Origin: Chara braunii
Lineage: Eukaryota; Streptophyta; Charophyceae; Charales; Characeae
Reading direction: 5' to 3'
Assembly (NCBI GenBank): GCA_003427395.1
Contig: BFEA01000513.1
Span: 761,936-824,530 of the forward strand
DNA length: 62,595 bases
A program made the position numbers and the translations under genes. The notes under the pieces are model-generated. The model was not told where the DNA came from. It searched no databases and saw only the letters and a list, made by a program, of their open reading frames with translations. Of this stretch, positions 32,459 to 44,377 are shown in pieces (position 1 is the stretch's first letter; each line of letters opens with the position of its first letter).

Positions 32459-33085
32459 GGCAGGGCAAGGCCGGTCAACACTACGAAGATTTGCCTCCCC
32501 TAGTAGGCTCATTCATTCTGCCTTGCGCTCCTAGAGCCTGGAGCACTGGAGCAGGCAGGCAAGGCCGGCACTAGGGAGGAAGACGACAACGCCATCCAAG
32601 AGAGAGGAGACATACAGTAGCCATAGCTACAGTAGGGCACCAAGGAGGCAGGGCAAGGCCGGTCAACACTACGAAGATTCCCCTGCCCTAGCAGGCTCAT
32701 TTATTCTGCCTTGTGCTCCTAGAGCCTGGAGCACTGGAGCAGGCAGGCGAGGCCGGCACGAGGGAGGAAGACGACAACGCCATCCGAGAGAGAGGAGAGA
32801 TACAGTAGCCATAGCTACAGTAGGGCACCAGGGAGGCAGGGCAAGGCCGGTCAACGCTACGAAGATTTCCCTGCCCTAGTAGGCTCATTTATTCTGCCTT
32901 GTGCTCCTAGAGCCTGGAGCGCTGGAGCAGGCAGGCGAGGCCGGCACTAGGGAGGAAGACGACAACGCCATCCGAGAGAGAGGAGAGATACAGTAGACAT
33001 AGCTACAGTAGGGCACCAGAGAGGAAGACGACAACGCCATCTGGGAGAGAGGAGAGATACAGTAGCCATAGCTACAGTAGGGCCC
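32459..33085. repeat. 188-bp tandem repeat, three units plus partial
   Basis: GGCAGGGCAAGGCCGGTCAA starts at 32459, 32647 and 32835, exactly 188 bp apart, with few differences between units. A partial unit follows (about 33013-33085). Each carries CATTTATTCTGCCTTG, CCTGGAGC-CTGGAGCAGGCA and the palindromic TAGCCATAGCTACAGTAGGG area. The minus-strand frames across it repeat MSLLGQGNLRSVDRPCPASL, but this is a by-product of the repeat and not evidence of a gene. Confidence 0.93.
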
Positions 33086-34655
33086 CAAGAGCCGTAGCTG
33101 TAGTATAATGGCAGAGTGAGGCTGAGGGTGATCAAGACCTGCATATCCAGAGCGAGAGAGAGGCTTACCTGACTTATGTTCTCGCGGTGTAGTTGACAGC
33201 AGTTTGCTACTCAAGACTGCATGTGCTGAGCACCATCCTCCATAGCGGAGCTTCGTGCTAGAGGTTTTGCCCACCTGTCGGGACAGGTGCAGAGAGACTT
33301 CATCGGTGACGGCGACGGGGAGATACATTCTGTGGTCGTGAGTCTTTCCTGGAGTGGAAGGGGCAATGGAAGAGCGATTCAATTGTATTCATCAATTATT
33401 AGCGAAACCTTCCTCCTCCTCTTTCCTACCTTTGTCTTATTTCTGGATACTCGCCGATGAGACTTGGACTACCTTGTGCGAGTTGAGACCACATGCATAA
33501 TTCTGCTGTTGGAAGTATTCTTGAGTTCGGGTTCATTACAATTCAATCTACCTGAAGAATTTACTTGCTCAGAAACGGTCCATGGCCACCGCTGCCTTGT
33601 CTTCCTCACATGCAACTGCCCACGCTATGCCAGGTAACAGAGTGGACTCCCCAGGACAGACTCATCAGCCCCACATCCAACCATCCCCAGCCCAGGCTGC
33701 CGAGGATGGAACAAATCAATTCTCTATCACAAAATGTCAGGGACCAAACTGTCAAAAAGTCTGGGAAACACCCCCTGACTAAAGTCCTGGCTTCATAACC
33801 GCCATATTCACATCGCCTGCCTGCATGAGAGGAAGTTAGATGATAAGAAGATCAAGGAACTGGGTACGTTATAGGGATGGTCCTCAGATCTAGTCTAGGC
33901 ATTGATAATAGTATAGTAGGCTAAAGAGGGGTTAGGAATTCTAATCCATACAGATCTGGATACGGAGATCATAAACTTTGAAGCACATGTGTGGTGTAGA
34001 TGGGCTGTTATGACCATTTAGGCGCTGGTAACCACACCCATTGAGTTCTTCTTTTCCAAGACTTGTTGTAGCATAATCCAGATACAGATAACTTGTTGAT
34101 TACTAGTGACCACAATTGCTTGCTGGATGGGCATAACTGATATTGCAGAATTGACAATTTTTCTGTGCGGCTTGGATCTTTGTGACCCCTCAGAGTAAGT
34201 GTCCAAGAGAGCCTGGGTACACGTGGTGTTCATCAGGTGCTGAAATGATTTTCCCAAACAGCCAGGCCTTGTGGGAGCACAGGGAGGCATGATTGCAGTA
34301 GCCATCTCCAAGGACCCTTTGTCAAATCACAACCCAATGAAAGCATTATATCAGCCACCAAAGGCTTCTGGTAGGGGTAAAGAGTATATTAGACTTAATC
34401 CCAAGATCATCAAAGATCTTGGCTGGCCTCTTGGCTGGATCAGTTCCTTGAAGATCGGCCCGACGCCAAGCGATCCTGTTCATCAGATGTGCGATGATGG
34501 GATAGTGGTGTCTACACGGCATTGAGTATACTGAGTGCTTTCTCGCTCACTTCTGCAGCTGGAGAAGCAAGAAGGAGCAGAATTGTGAAAGATGAAGGTG
34601 CACCCAGTCTCAGCTATGGTATGGTCAATGTATCAGTTGAGGATGCTATCTGAGT
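33086..34655. other. Intergenic region, no gene seen
   Basis: Frames up to about 97 codons without recognisable domains. A large part of 32885-33382 minus is repeat-derived. Confidence 0.45.
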
Positions 34656-35760
34656 GGGATGTGCAAGGAATATGAGTGAGAGCGAAGGACAGAAAACCAA
34701 TTTGCAAAATCACGAAGAAGCTCAGATAGTCATGAACCAAGCAGAGAGTGCAATGCACCATCGAAATAAGAGCAATACAATGAACTCAGGTGTCAATGTC
34801 GCCACTCTCTGGTCACGCCAACACTGTATCCAATGTCGCACTTAATGTATGGCGCCCAGCACCCGGCCTATCCTACTCAGCCTATCTAGCCTATCTACGT
34901 TCTTGCACCTGGATCACTCTGAAGTCAAAGACCAATGTACATGACATCAACACCAGTGCCGACCACCAACATACACTAGGTACGTTCTCTCTCCTTCCCT
35001 CATCACCCCTTGGATCCCCACTTCATGCGGCTCCTACCCGAAGACCACCATCGCCATCACCTGCCCTGCGCCCCAGCTGCCCTGATATGGCTGCTGTGCA
35101 CCCACTGCCCCAGCAGTGCCCCTCTCACCACTCTGCCAGTGCGCACGTCCGACCAGCAGCGCCCATGCAGACACTTCCGCAGCAATGCAGCAGCATGTCC
35201 ACATTGCCCGCCTACGCCAGAATGCCCCACCCTGGGCTGGCCTCTTTCCTTTATGGAAAGTGCAGCCCCTGCTCTGTCTGCGCAGGCCTGGCTGGGGAAG
35301 TTTCCAGTAGCTTCCAGTCGGGCCCCAGTGTCTGCGCCCAGGCCCACTTCAACAGTTAAGGGCCTGGGCCCTTTTTGGTTGGGCACCTACAGGTAGCCGT
35401 CCAGGCTTCAAGTGTTGGCCACATTCTCATTGGCTTGCGGCGACTGTGTGACGACAATGCTGCTTTCTCATTTGTCCGTGGCCGCTGTGTGATGTGCCGG
35501 CCTCACACTGCGTATGCCCAGGGCGCAACCACCCGGCCCTGGGCTCAACTGTACAGCGCAGCCCTTGTTGCTCGAAAGAGCCTGGAAGCTCACGTTTCCC
35601 TGTAACCAACAGGCGTGCTGCAACTGTCTGAGTACCCACATATGGAAAATGTTGTAAACAGGCCTCTGGTGGATATTCAGGCCCGCCTTCACTTAGGGCG
35701 GGCACAATGCTTGCTGGGGCCCCTCATCCTAGAACACTTGCATGTCTGTCAGGGCCCTGA
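34656..35760 (-). repeat. Diverged Ty3/gypsy LTR (solo-like)
   Basis: Minus-oriented and related to the LTRs of elements 1 and 2: TGCAAGGAATATGAGTG at its + strand left end (LTR 3' end TTCCTTGCA), TGGCGCCCAGCACCCGGCC, the CTTTCCTTTATGGAAAG box (about 35246), CAACTGTCTGAGTACCCA and GCCCGCCTTCACTTAGGGCG near the U3 start. No internal region follows on either side, so probably a solo LTR. Much more diverged than the other three. Confidence 0.72.
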
Positions 35761-35882
35761 GAGAACTCAGTCCTCGCAGATGGTTTTCCGGGGTATCTTA
35801 TCTGCCACATTGGAAAGTGATCACCCCTCTCACCTTACCAGAAATCCCAAGGCACTCTTGACAACACAGACTAAGTCAACTG

Positions 35883-36210
35883 ATGTCATATGGGGTGATC
35901 GGAGCAATATGCGATAACGCCAAGAAGGGAGATAAGCCAGAGATTAGGAATCGATGTTCTATCTCCCTATTTAATGTCACCTACAAGATGTTTGCCAAAA
36001 CATTGCCCAGTACACGCCAAGGGTGGTTGAGAGGGATGAAGCCACATGTGTGCAGGGCCTGTAAACCTTTGACAAGGATCAGGCCGCATTCAATACAGTC
36101 ATTCACCAATCCAAGCTCTGGAGATCGTGCAGAACAAACATATGGAATTAGCGGTGGTGTTGCTTGACCTGGACAATGAGTTTGCTAGAATAAACTGCGC
36201 CTAAACTTTG
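35883..36210 (+). pseudogene. LINE (L1-like) reverse transcriptase fragment
   Basis: The first frame reads KKGDKPEIRNRCSISLFNVT and YKMFAKTL, matching the non-LTR RT signature (usually nWRPIsLLnv-YKifak). Then DQAAF and, in another frame, LEIVQNKHMELAVVLLDLDN followed by EFARIN, corresponding to motif A LLDLEKAFDRVNW, where the second acidic position (D of FDR) is Ala. Only about 110 residues remain, with frameshifts and stops. Non-LTR RT performs target-primed reverse transcription at nuclear DNA. This one is dead, but it documents LINEs in this genome. Confidence 0.68.
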
Positions 36211-37998
36211 TGTACATGAATTTTTTCTTTCGTACATCTGTAATGAGAGCACCACGTTTCATCTTTTATGTTTTTCACTCAGATTCTGAGTTCTGGTGTG
36301 TTAGGATCATCGGTTATAACGTCCATCGTCAGTCTTGAAGACCGAAAAATTGGCCACTAGGCCAAACTCCACAGAACAAACTACATACAAAAGACAATGT
36401 ACACATAGTTCTACGTTGTGACCTCCTCGGAATAGATGGGCTTCTTTGTGGCAAGAAGGGTGGTAGTGCGGTTTACACGGACACCATTGAGGAAGGAGGA
36501 TGCAGGCTTGTTCTATCATGGGATCAGGACCTTGGGATGCCGGACCTCACTAAACAGTGTGATAAGCTAAGCTCCGTGCCTGGCAGTTTCACGTACCCTT
36601 CAGACCAAGACCCGAAGTAAGCCCCGAAGTACGGACCTTGACTAACTACAGGAAGCGGGGTCTGTTTTCGAAGTTTTGCTTGTCGAGTGCGGGTATCTTT
36701 CAAGATTGCCCCTGTCCTTGTTCAAATTATCCTCATGCGACCGATTAACGACCGTGCAGGAATTTCAAGAAACAGTTATGAATTTCAGTTGACGGCATTT
36801 TGATTTTTCCTGCATCACCAGGTGCACGCACTGCCGTTTTCGAATTCCTGCTCACTATGCAAGCTCGCTTCCCGCCTTGAGCGTGCGCCAACTTCCCTTC
36901 TTGCTGTCCCTCGTCTCCATGTAACCCTTCGTCTTACCCTGCCCCCTTCGCCCGATCCCCCCCTCCCTGTCCTTTTGGCGTGATTTGATTGGTCGTCAGT
37001 TGAGTTGCCCGGATCAAGCTGCAAGGGCGAACTTATGCGGGCGGCTTGAACGAGCAACCCCAATATACGAACATTTTGATCGTCCCCCCTTCTTCAATCC
37101 TCTGGAACCTTCTTCCTTCTCTCCTCCTCATCTAAGCCACTTACTACCCCCCTTCCGCGCTGGTTCCCTGCCGTCTTCCACACTACAAATTCACGCAGCC
37201 CCTTCCTCTCCCTCTCCTTTTCATCTCGGCTGCAATGCTGCGCGAGCTATGCGCGAAGACCACAGCACCGAACAGGCACGCGCCCAAGGATCAGAGGCAG
37301 CGGCAGGGCCTTGTGGCTATGGCTGGGTTGCATTCAGTTGTGTTGGTGGCTGTGCACCCGGAGTGCCCACATTGTTGTAATTTTGAATAGTGAGGGACTC
37401 GCTTCTTCTTCATCGCTGCTTTGTCCATTTGCCGTGTGCTCCGGAAACTGAGTGTGGATACTCAGTCGTGTGCATGGCGTTAGAAGCGCAAAGCACAATT
37501 CCGAGTATCCGGGCACTAGTGAGGTCTCGAACAATCAACACGATCTAGATTCCAATCTGAGTATCAATGGATGCTGAATGTTTCCCTGTCTGAAATTCTA
37601 CAGATGCATGGTGGTCTTTGTTGTCACTGCACACATGGGTGTGGTTCCTGGGGTCACTGGGTTTTGGACGACTGCATGCATGCATGAGTGTGCTGATGCT
37701 CTTTGATTCCCGACTAACTGCCGATCCCCGCGCCTTATGCGCGTGCGAGATTGTCACCAACCTTTTTCTCCCTTCCCGTGCGCAAGTGCCACGTGTCAAA
37801 TTTCTCCATTCACCCGGGCGGGCTGAGCAACCAGGGACATTGGGAATGAGGACTTGGGTGATCCGCCTGATCTCTCTGCCTCTCAGCCATCGCCATTTTG
37901 ACAGGGTGACCATTTTGGTTAACGACATTGTGCGAAACTGCTTGCTTTTGATTGTTAAGAGTGGGTGGTGGAGGGAGAGTCGAGACTTGCATGGAGTC
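36211..37998. other. Intergenic region, no gene seen
   Basis: Frames of 60-137 codons overlap on both strands without any domain. Pyrimidine-rich around 36950-37230. Confidence 0.45.
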
Positions 37999-38189
37999 GA
38001 GGTTTGCTACTCTGAATGTGAGGGTGGGTAACTGCTCATGCTCGAACCTCACATCGTTTCACCATAGCGACCTTCCTCCTTTTCCCATCGCAGNGAGGTT
38101 TGCTACTCTGAATGTGAGGGTGGGTAACTGCTCATGCTCGAACCTCACATCGTTTCACCATAGCGACCTTCCTCCTTTTCCCATCGCAG
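37999..38189. repeat. Identical 95-bp duplication around one N
   Basis: 37999-38093 and 38095-38189 are identical (GAGGTTTGCTACTCTGAATG to CCCATCGCAG) with a single N at 38094. Exact duplication across a gap is the usual sign of unmerged overlapping contig ends. Confidence 0.95.
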
Positions 38190-39930
38190 ACGAGGACAGT
38201 CTTTACTGCGATGCGGACGGACGAAGGGTGCTATTGCGGACCGACCGGGTTCACTTCTACAATCTGTCTAAGCGTGCCACATAGGGTGAACCGGGTTTGT
38301 TTTAATTGATCGATTTTCTTCCCCCGCGCTGATTCTGCCTTATACGGACTTTACGGTACTCCCCTGGTCTGCAGCCCACCCCACATGGACTCCTCAGTTC
38401 AAATGTCAATGGTGTCCGCTGGGGAACTCGTGTTCTTGGCGGAGAATGGTGCTGGGGTATGAAGGCTCCATCCGGTTCCCAGACCTCTCCCGCAGCGAGG
38501 GAGCCCTTCCGACGAACTTCCGGACCTGGGTACCCCAGCCCTCTTCTCCATCGGACGACGAGACCTCTAGCCGATCGGGCGGACTGCACGAACACTATTC
38601 AGATGCCTAGGGCGTCCCTTGTCTCCTTGCCAACTACCAACAGGTCAAACAACCATTGGTGTTCTCATGACAGAGGAGATGCATGCCAAGCAAGCCACAA
38701 AAGAAGCTTTAGGGCCATGCTTTGCTTGATAACCCCACCATCCACAACCCACAGGTCATGTTTTCCCTGCTGACCAATCTGAAGATTATTTTGGTCGTTC
38801 CTAGATTCAGCATGAAATTACCAGCTATAAGCATGAATTCAAATGTCAATGGTTATCCCCTGCATATCTCTAAAACAAGCTGGGGTCATTTTACCAGAAA
38901 TAAGGATGAATTCAAACGTCAATGGTTATCCCCTGCATATCTCTAAGACAAGCTGGGATCATTGTGGTATTTTGGGCAGAGAGGAGTAGAACTAATCTCT
39001 GTGATACTGTCAGGATGATGAAATTTCCTCAGCCTGAGTGGGGTAGACAAACCCAGGACCCGGTTCCTTTCTGCAGAGCCAGAACACCCTCAGACCACCT
39101 GGAAACTGATGCCAACAAACGGGAAGGGACAGAGGACATTTCAAACTTAGACCAGACAATCTCCTTCACTTTGTCTTGGGCTGGGGGCACTCCGATCCCT
39201 GAGAAGGCTAGAGAGAGCCAGACACCTACCCGTCCTTCCGAATTGGTGCTTCCATGGAGATCAGAGAGAGATGTTTGCAACGAGGAGTATGCAGGATGGC
39301 TTTGGAACTGTGCAGTTGCTTCCCCGATCAAAACGAGTTCACGGTCCTGCTGTCTTTACGCTGGGGGCATTCGGATCGGCAAGCTTCCTTTCGACCCTAA
39401 AATGGTGAGCTGGTCATGCTCACATCTCTTCTCGAGAACAGCATGGCTTTGGGACTGTGCAGTTGCAAGAGATCATGCGCTCAAAGATAGACTGAGAGAC
39501 CGCTTTCAGGGCATCTCAAAGATGGGTAAATCATGTCTATGAACTGAGGAGAAAGCCACTATTTCAGTGCAACTGAACAGCTGGTAGCATCAATTGATTA
39601 CCGCCCCGAAAAAGATTCATGACGCCTATGGTTTCTATCAAAGACTAGATGACCAGCTGCGGATTTGCCCAGGAAAGGAATTCTCTTTCTCGCCCTCTCT
39701 TGACCTTTCCCCCCACAATTCTCGCCTCTCAACTTTGCCATAGGAGATTTGCGACTCCTACACTTAGCTGACTCATTTCCCTGTCCTACATTGAGCGGAT
39801 ACCCAGCTCATCTTCTGCTTATCTAGGAAGGCAGAAGTGGGGAAAGAGAAGAATAGAAAGTATTAGAGACAGAAAGGAGGAAGAGTAGTAGCAGGCTACA
39901 GCATGATCATGCACACCCAATCTTGTGAAT
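38190..39930. other. Intergenic region with 73-bp tandem duplication
   Basis: TGAATTCAAATGTCAATGGT (38834) recurs at 38907 (one change), followed in both by TATCCCCTGCATATCTCTAA. A longer frame at 38922-39542 (206 codons) has no recognised domain and I do not call it a gene. Confidence 0.5.
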
Positions 39931-39987
<57 letters not shown>

Positions 39988-40096
39988 TCTCTCTCCCCGC
40001 TGGCCCTAGTCCNNNNNNNNNNNNNNNNNNNNNNNNNNNNNNNNNNNNNNNNNNNNNNNNNNNNNNCCCCCCCCCCCCCCCCCCGCTGGCCCTAGT
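39931..40096. repeat. (CT)n tract and assembly gap with duplicated flank
   Basis: CT repeat at 39931-39996, then CCGCTGGCCCTAGTCC, 54 N (40013-40066), a run of C, then the same CCGCTGGCCCTAGTCC (40083-40098). The duplicated flank suggests an artefactual gap. Confidence 0.92.
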
Positions 40097-40295
40097 CCGT
40101 TATGAATAATGTTAGGAGCTACGGTCCTTTCAGCGAGAAAATGGGAAAAGGGCGCCTAACGTTTGTTTCCGTTGTTCTGGGTTTTTCCCTCCGTGTGAGA
40201 CTTTCTGTTTTTTTTCCTCCGTGTGAGAGTTTGACTTTTTATCAGCCAGGACAAGGTCCCACTTGCACGGATTCTCCGTTCTCGTCACTGAGGCT

Positions 40296-40412
40296 ATACT
40301 TACATTAGCACTTTTTTAATATATCCGATGGCCATTACGGCCAGAGCTCGATGCACCTGACCGTATTCCGTCCAGGGCTCAGTCGAAACAGTCCTAGTGT
40401 GAGTATGCTCTG
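40296..40412. mobile_element. Family B MITE, degenerate
   Basis: TACTTACATTAGCAC and GTCCTAGTGTGAGTATGCTC ends enclose ATTACGGCCAGAGCTCGATG and CGTCCAGGGCTCAGTCGAAA, matching the family at 43108-43239 and 45618-45739. Confidence 0.65.
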
Positions 40413-41797
40413 CTTTTCGTAATCTATGGTCAAAACAGCAGCCTCGGGTAAGAGGAACTAGGCATTAGTGCCGTTCGTGGGACCTTGAGACAAGCGGACT
40501 CCCTTTTTCCCCCTTGGCTTCGTTTATCTTTTCAAATCCAAACCCTTTTCTGGGTTGCGTGTCTCGTCCTCGGGGTCAGGGTCAGGGGCCATGACACCTC
40601 TTTTTCCCCACTTGTTTATTCACTTTCGTTTGTCTTTCCAAATTCAAAAACCCTTTCTCGATTCGCGTGTGTTGGACCCCCCTCAGAAACTATCACCGAT
40701 CGATCCACACGCAGGCAGTTTTCTTAATTCAGCTTCTTTACTTTCCAGCTCTCTTGCCCTCGTTCAGCTCTGTTTCCAGTTCGCTTGCAAGTCGTGAAGA
40801 ATCAAATCAGCCTCTTCGAAGGGAGAGCACATTCATCCAACCAAATAAAACGCTTTCTCATCTTCCGAACAGAGAGAATGCACCAGCCCTCTCACAAGAC
40901 GCCTTCCTCTTTCTAATTGTCATGCCAACAGTACCATCCTCGTTAATAATCACAGCTACCGTAAATGATGCATGCCTTTCTCGGCAACCCTGTAGCAAGT
41001 GACAAGACATCGCCAAAAAAAATTCAACCTCAATCGAGTTCCTGATTGCCGTCAGAATCCGCTGAAGAATCGTTTTCACAGCAGGAAGAGCGCAGGGTCA
41101 TCAAGAGACGTCTTGCAAGCAGAGCGCAGGGTCATCAAATCAGCTCCCACGTGGAAATCACTAAAATGAATGCAAACATAATCACACCCCTCGTTCTGTA
41201 GGCAAGAGGACCGTCTTCGTCCTCCTCTAATTTTACAATTCTAGTGTGCTCGCCACGATTCTAGTGTGGTCGCAACCTACAATACTGCAGTTGGCGCCAA
41301 GTACTGTGTTACCTCTACCTACCCACTGCAGTTTAGCGGCAATGACTACCTCTACAATGCAGTTCGGCCCCAACAAGCGCCAAGCGGATATATCTGCAGT
41401 TGGCGCCAACTCCCTCCCTCTCAACCCCGCTGTTCGCGACACACGCCTGCGCTCCTGTCCTGCTGTTCGCACGGAATGCCTACTACCCGAAGTCGGCTCT
41501 ATCCGAATAGAACGCACTGCCATTATATATGCTTGGATTTGGGGATATCCGTTCTATTCGAGTTTCAACGTCCCACCCTCTCCGATGGTGACCGTGACCG
41601 TGCGTTCTATTCGAGTTTCAACGTCCCACCCTTTCGGATGGTGAAGACGGCATGCTGGCGCATGCTACATCGGTTGGTGGCCTTCCGAGTTTCAACGTCC
41701 CACCCTCTCGGATAATGACCGTGCGTTTTATTCGGGTGAGACGGCTACCAGTAGGTAAGCGAACCTTAGTGGCGAAGAAGCCCACGCCCTGCGTGCA
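40413..41797. other. Intergenic region with short repeated blocks
   Basis: The block TTCTATTCGAGTTTCAACGT followed by CCCACCCTCTC recurs three times (about 41552, 41608 and, shortened, 41683). GCAGAGCGCAGGGTCATCAA-type repeats lie at 41088 and 41120. No gene recognised. Confidence 0.5.
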
Positions 41798-41972
41798 TGC
41801 CCTCCCACCTCCTCCTTGCAAAGCTCTGCTTCTGACTTGCCCTCCCACCTCCTCCTTGCAAAGCTCTGCCTCTGACTTGCCCTCCCACCTCCTCCTTGCA
41901 AAGCTCTGCCTCTGACTTTCTGACTTGCCCTCCCATCGCCTCCTTGACAAAGCTCTGCTTCTGACTTGCCCA
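41798..41972. repeat. 40-bp minisatellite, four units
   Basis: TGCCCTCCCACCTCCTCCTT begins at 41798, 41838 and 41878, with a slightly altered fourth unit at 41926. Each continues GCAAAGCTCTGC-TCTGACT. Confidence 0.93.
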
Positions 41973-42054
41973 ACCAACCTCCCACCTAACGCAACAGGGC
42001 TGGGAAAAGCGGAGAGCGGAGGTGAAAATCAGTTGGTAAGAGCGAAGGTGACCA

Positions 42055-42250
42055 ACTGGCCTAGCTCAGTTGGTTGGTCAGGTTGAAATACCAACGTGAG
42101 TTCAAACTCAACCAGAAGGAGATGAAGCAGACGAGTAAAATACTGCAAATTTGAATGACTCAGTGGAACCGGTCAGTTAAAATGATGATATCTCAAGGCC
42201 GTTGCCCTCCAAAAGGGAAAAGAAAAAAAAGAAAGAAAGAAAGAAGGAAA
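42055..42250 (+). mobile_element. tRNA-derived SINE
   Basis: A box TAGCTCAGTTGG (42062-42073) and B-box-like GAGTTCAAACTC (42098-42109) at tRNA spacing form a Pol III promoter. A non-tRNA body follows with CCGGTCAGTTAAAATGATGA and TATCTCAAGG, shared with the copy at 46691-46922, then an A/G-rich tail (GAAAAGAAAAAAAAGAAAGA). A true tRNA is excluded because the 3' acceptor strand and CCA-side pairing are absent. Confidence 0.8.
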
Positions 42251-42516
42251 GAAAGCGAAGCTGAAAATCAGTTGGTTGAGCCGAAGGTCAAAATCAGTTG
42301 GCTGAGAAACGAGCGGCGAAGGGGAAGACGAGGAGGAGGAAAACGACAAAGAGAAGACCAGTCAAACAGCCAGGCGCCGCGGAGCGATAGCAGCGCGGTT
42401 ACCGCATCCGTTTCTTTGATGCTGAAATTTGTAGCTTAGTTCAACGGTCATCCATGCCCTCGACGCGACACTATCTGCCAACCCCATCCAATCCATATGC
42501 GGCTATCCACGACGCA

Positions 42517-42555
<39 letters not shown>

Positions 42556-43105
42556 ACAGGGAAAAAAGCATGCGCCTAACCCCATTATAAAAGAAGGGGG
42601 GTGCCTTTCGTCCCCATCGACGCGAGGCGCTCCCTCCCCCGACCATCGTCACCCTCGCAGATAAGGCCTTGCTCACAGGTCACGCCCGGCCCATGCGTTC
42701 TTGACCGTTAGATAGTTACGCCGATTTTCAATAGTGCCAGTGCGGAGACCTTCCTCAAACGACAGGTACTACTCCATCTTCTCCCATCCATAAGAGCCCG
42801 GAGGTCACTGCGCATAATGCACAGGCACTACGCACAGACTCACACAAGCACAGGAGGAAGGAAACAAAAGGGGATGAAGGATCAGCGCTGCCCTGGCACC
42901 TGGCCCGAAAACGATCCAGAAACAGACGGGCAGGGGAAAGGGTTGGGTTGGGGGAGCGGAAGAGAATCGCAATTCCAACACAGGACAGACAGTAGAAGCT
43001 TTCGGACTTGGCGTTTTTCATCAGCATGGTGATGAAGGGTTTGACAAAAAATCGATTTCTAATGCTAAGAAAGGCTGGCAAATTCTACGACACAGGAAAG
43101 CAGAT
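42251..43105. other. Intergenic region with (TATC)n
   Basis: About ten TATC units at 42517-42554. No gene recognised. Frames are short and overlapping. Confidence 0.5.
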
Positions 43106-43107
43106 TA

Positions 43108-43239
43108 GGACATACTCACACTACTAGTAGCACTTCTTCAAATGCATTTCACCGCATTTACGGCCCGACCTGGATGTATCTGACTGCAAATACCTACAGA
43201 AGTGAGTGAAAAAAGTCCTAGGGTAGTATGAGTGCGCCC
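43108..43239. mobile_element. Family B MITE
   Basis: Ends GGACATACTCACACTA and CCTAGGGTAGTATGAGTGCG are imperfect inverted repeats. TA stands just outside each end (43106-43107, 43240-43241). The body has TTACGGCCCGACCTGGATGT and AAAAAAGTCCTAG, as in the other family B copies. 132 bp, non-coding. Confidence 0.75.
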
Positions 43240-43396
43240 TAAGTCAGCTGCTTTGTTCATTTACGGCTCTAGTCTTCGAAGTTCGAGAGCACTGGAAAGC
43301 GGCAGGCGATCTCTCTCTATACCGTCGCCTGCCGCTCACTCACATTTCCTTTTGGAACGCTGGAGACGGTCGCCTCCTCTCAAGACAGTAATTACC

Positions 43397-43519
43397 CACA
43401 ACATTAGCGCAATCTTAAATCAATGTATCTGACAGTAATTACGGCCTAACTTGGAAATCTGTATTTGACCCTAATTGCGTCCAAAATACGTAAAAGAGTC
43501 CTACTATGAGTACGCCCTG
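43397..43519. mobile_element. Family B MITE, left end decayed
   Basis: AATTACGGCCTAACTTGG, TAATTGCGTCCAAAATACGT and the right end AGTCCTACTATGAGTACGCC place it in family B. The left terminal sequence is mutated and no TA pair is seen. Confidence 0.65.
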
Positions 43520-43691
43520 ACACAATGCAGGGAGTGCTCGCTCGGTCACGTTTCCAGATCTCTCCGCAAGAACACAGTGTATCGCAGCAGTCAGATGTCA
43601 GATCTGAAAAAACGCCAAAAAGCACAAAGAAAAAAAAATAAAAAAAAATCGACCGCCAAAAAACCGTTGACACACAGATCTCGCACGCGAT

Positions 43692-43797
43692 CTATGGGGC
43701 TCGCCGCGCTACTCGTCAAATGCGCAAAAGACAAAAAAGATGGCGGTGCATCTTCCCATGTTCTAACGCAAGATTCATTCTCATTTCGTACATCCGA
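43692..43797. mobile_element. Family A MITE fragment
   Basis: TATGGGGCTCGCCGCGCTAC then TCGTCAAATGCGCAAAAGAC and GGCGGTGCATCTTCCCATGT, matching the left half and middle of the foldback at 45823-45957. The right end is missing. Confidence 0.65.
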
Positions 43798-43984
43798 TCG
43801 CGTGTCCTTTCTCGCTTACCTATCTTCACCGAGCCAGCTATGTTTCTCGCCGCGTACTCACCACCTTCCTCCTTGAGTATCCGCGCCGTCCGATCAACGC
43901 ACTCTAGCACGCGATCTGGCACGTTGCAGATCTCTGTTCTTTCTTTGGGCCTTGCTCCATTGACTCTACATCCGACGAATATAT

Positions 43985-44096
43985 GGACTGCTTCATGGCC
44001 CAGATGCGTTCGGACTGATCGGACATTTCGAATGCATTGGGACAGATTCCAGGTCCAGATTCATTTAGAATGTTCGGGAGTGCAGCGAGACCCTTC
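43985..44096. mobile_element. Family A-like foldback, degenerate
   Basis: GGCCCAGATGC and GGGAGTGCAGCGAGACCC with an inner TTTCGAATGCATTGGGAC / GATTCATTTAGAATGTTCG pair, related to the foldback at 44815-44927. Ends uncertain. Confidence 0.5.
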
Positions 44097-44225
44097 GTCA
44101 CGACATATGAACACGCCGTCCCTCTCCACCGAAGTCACAGAGCACGCGATCTCGCATTCCGCCGCAGGCCGCATCACACACGCGCGATTAATCGGGGCCC
44201 TCGCGTGTCCGAGTGTGCCAATTCG

Positions 44226-44377
44226 TCTCGCTACACTACTCTCCAAATGCACAAAATGAGAATGAATCTTGCGCTAGAACATGTAAAGATGAGAATGAAT
44301 CTTGCGCTAGAACATGGAAAGATACACCGCCATATTTTTTGTCTTTTGTGCGTGAGGAGAGTAGTGCAGCGAGGCCC
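44226..44377. mobile_element. Family A MITE with internal duplication
   Basis: TCTCGCTACACTACTCTCC and GGAGAGTAGTGCAGCGAGGC are inverted repeats. GATGAGAATGAATCTTGCGC with AGAACATG is duplicated inside (about 44255 and 44288; only the later copy keeps the full GATGAGAATG start). Confidence 0.75.

Noticed and set aside
32509-33382. Repeated minus-strand protein MSLLGQGNLRSV...
   Set aside because: Follows the 188-bp tandem repeat exactly. The unit is not a multiple of three and frames shift between units, so it is not a repeat protein.
38922-39542. 206-codon plus-strand gene
   Set aside because: No recognisable domain, begins inside a tandem duplication and repeats internal blocks (GGCTTTG-GACTGTGCAGTTGC).
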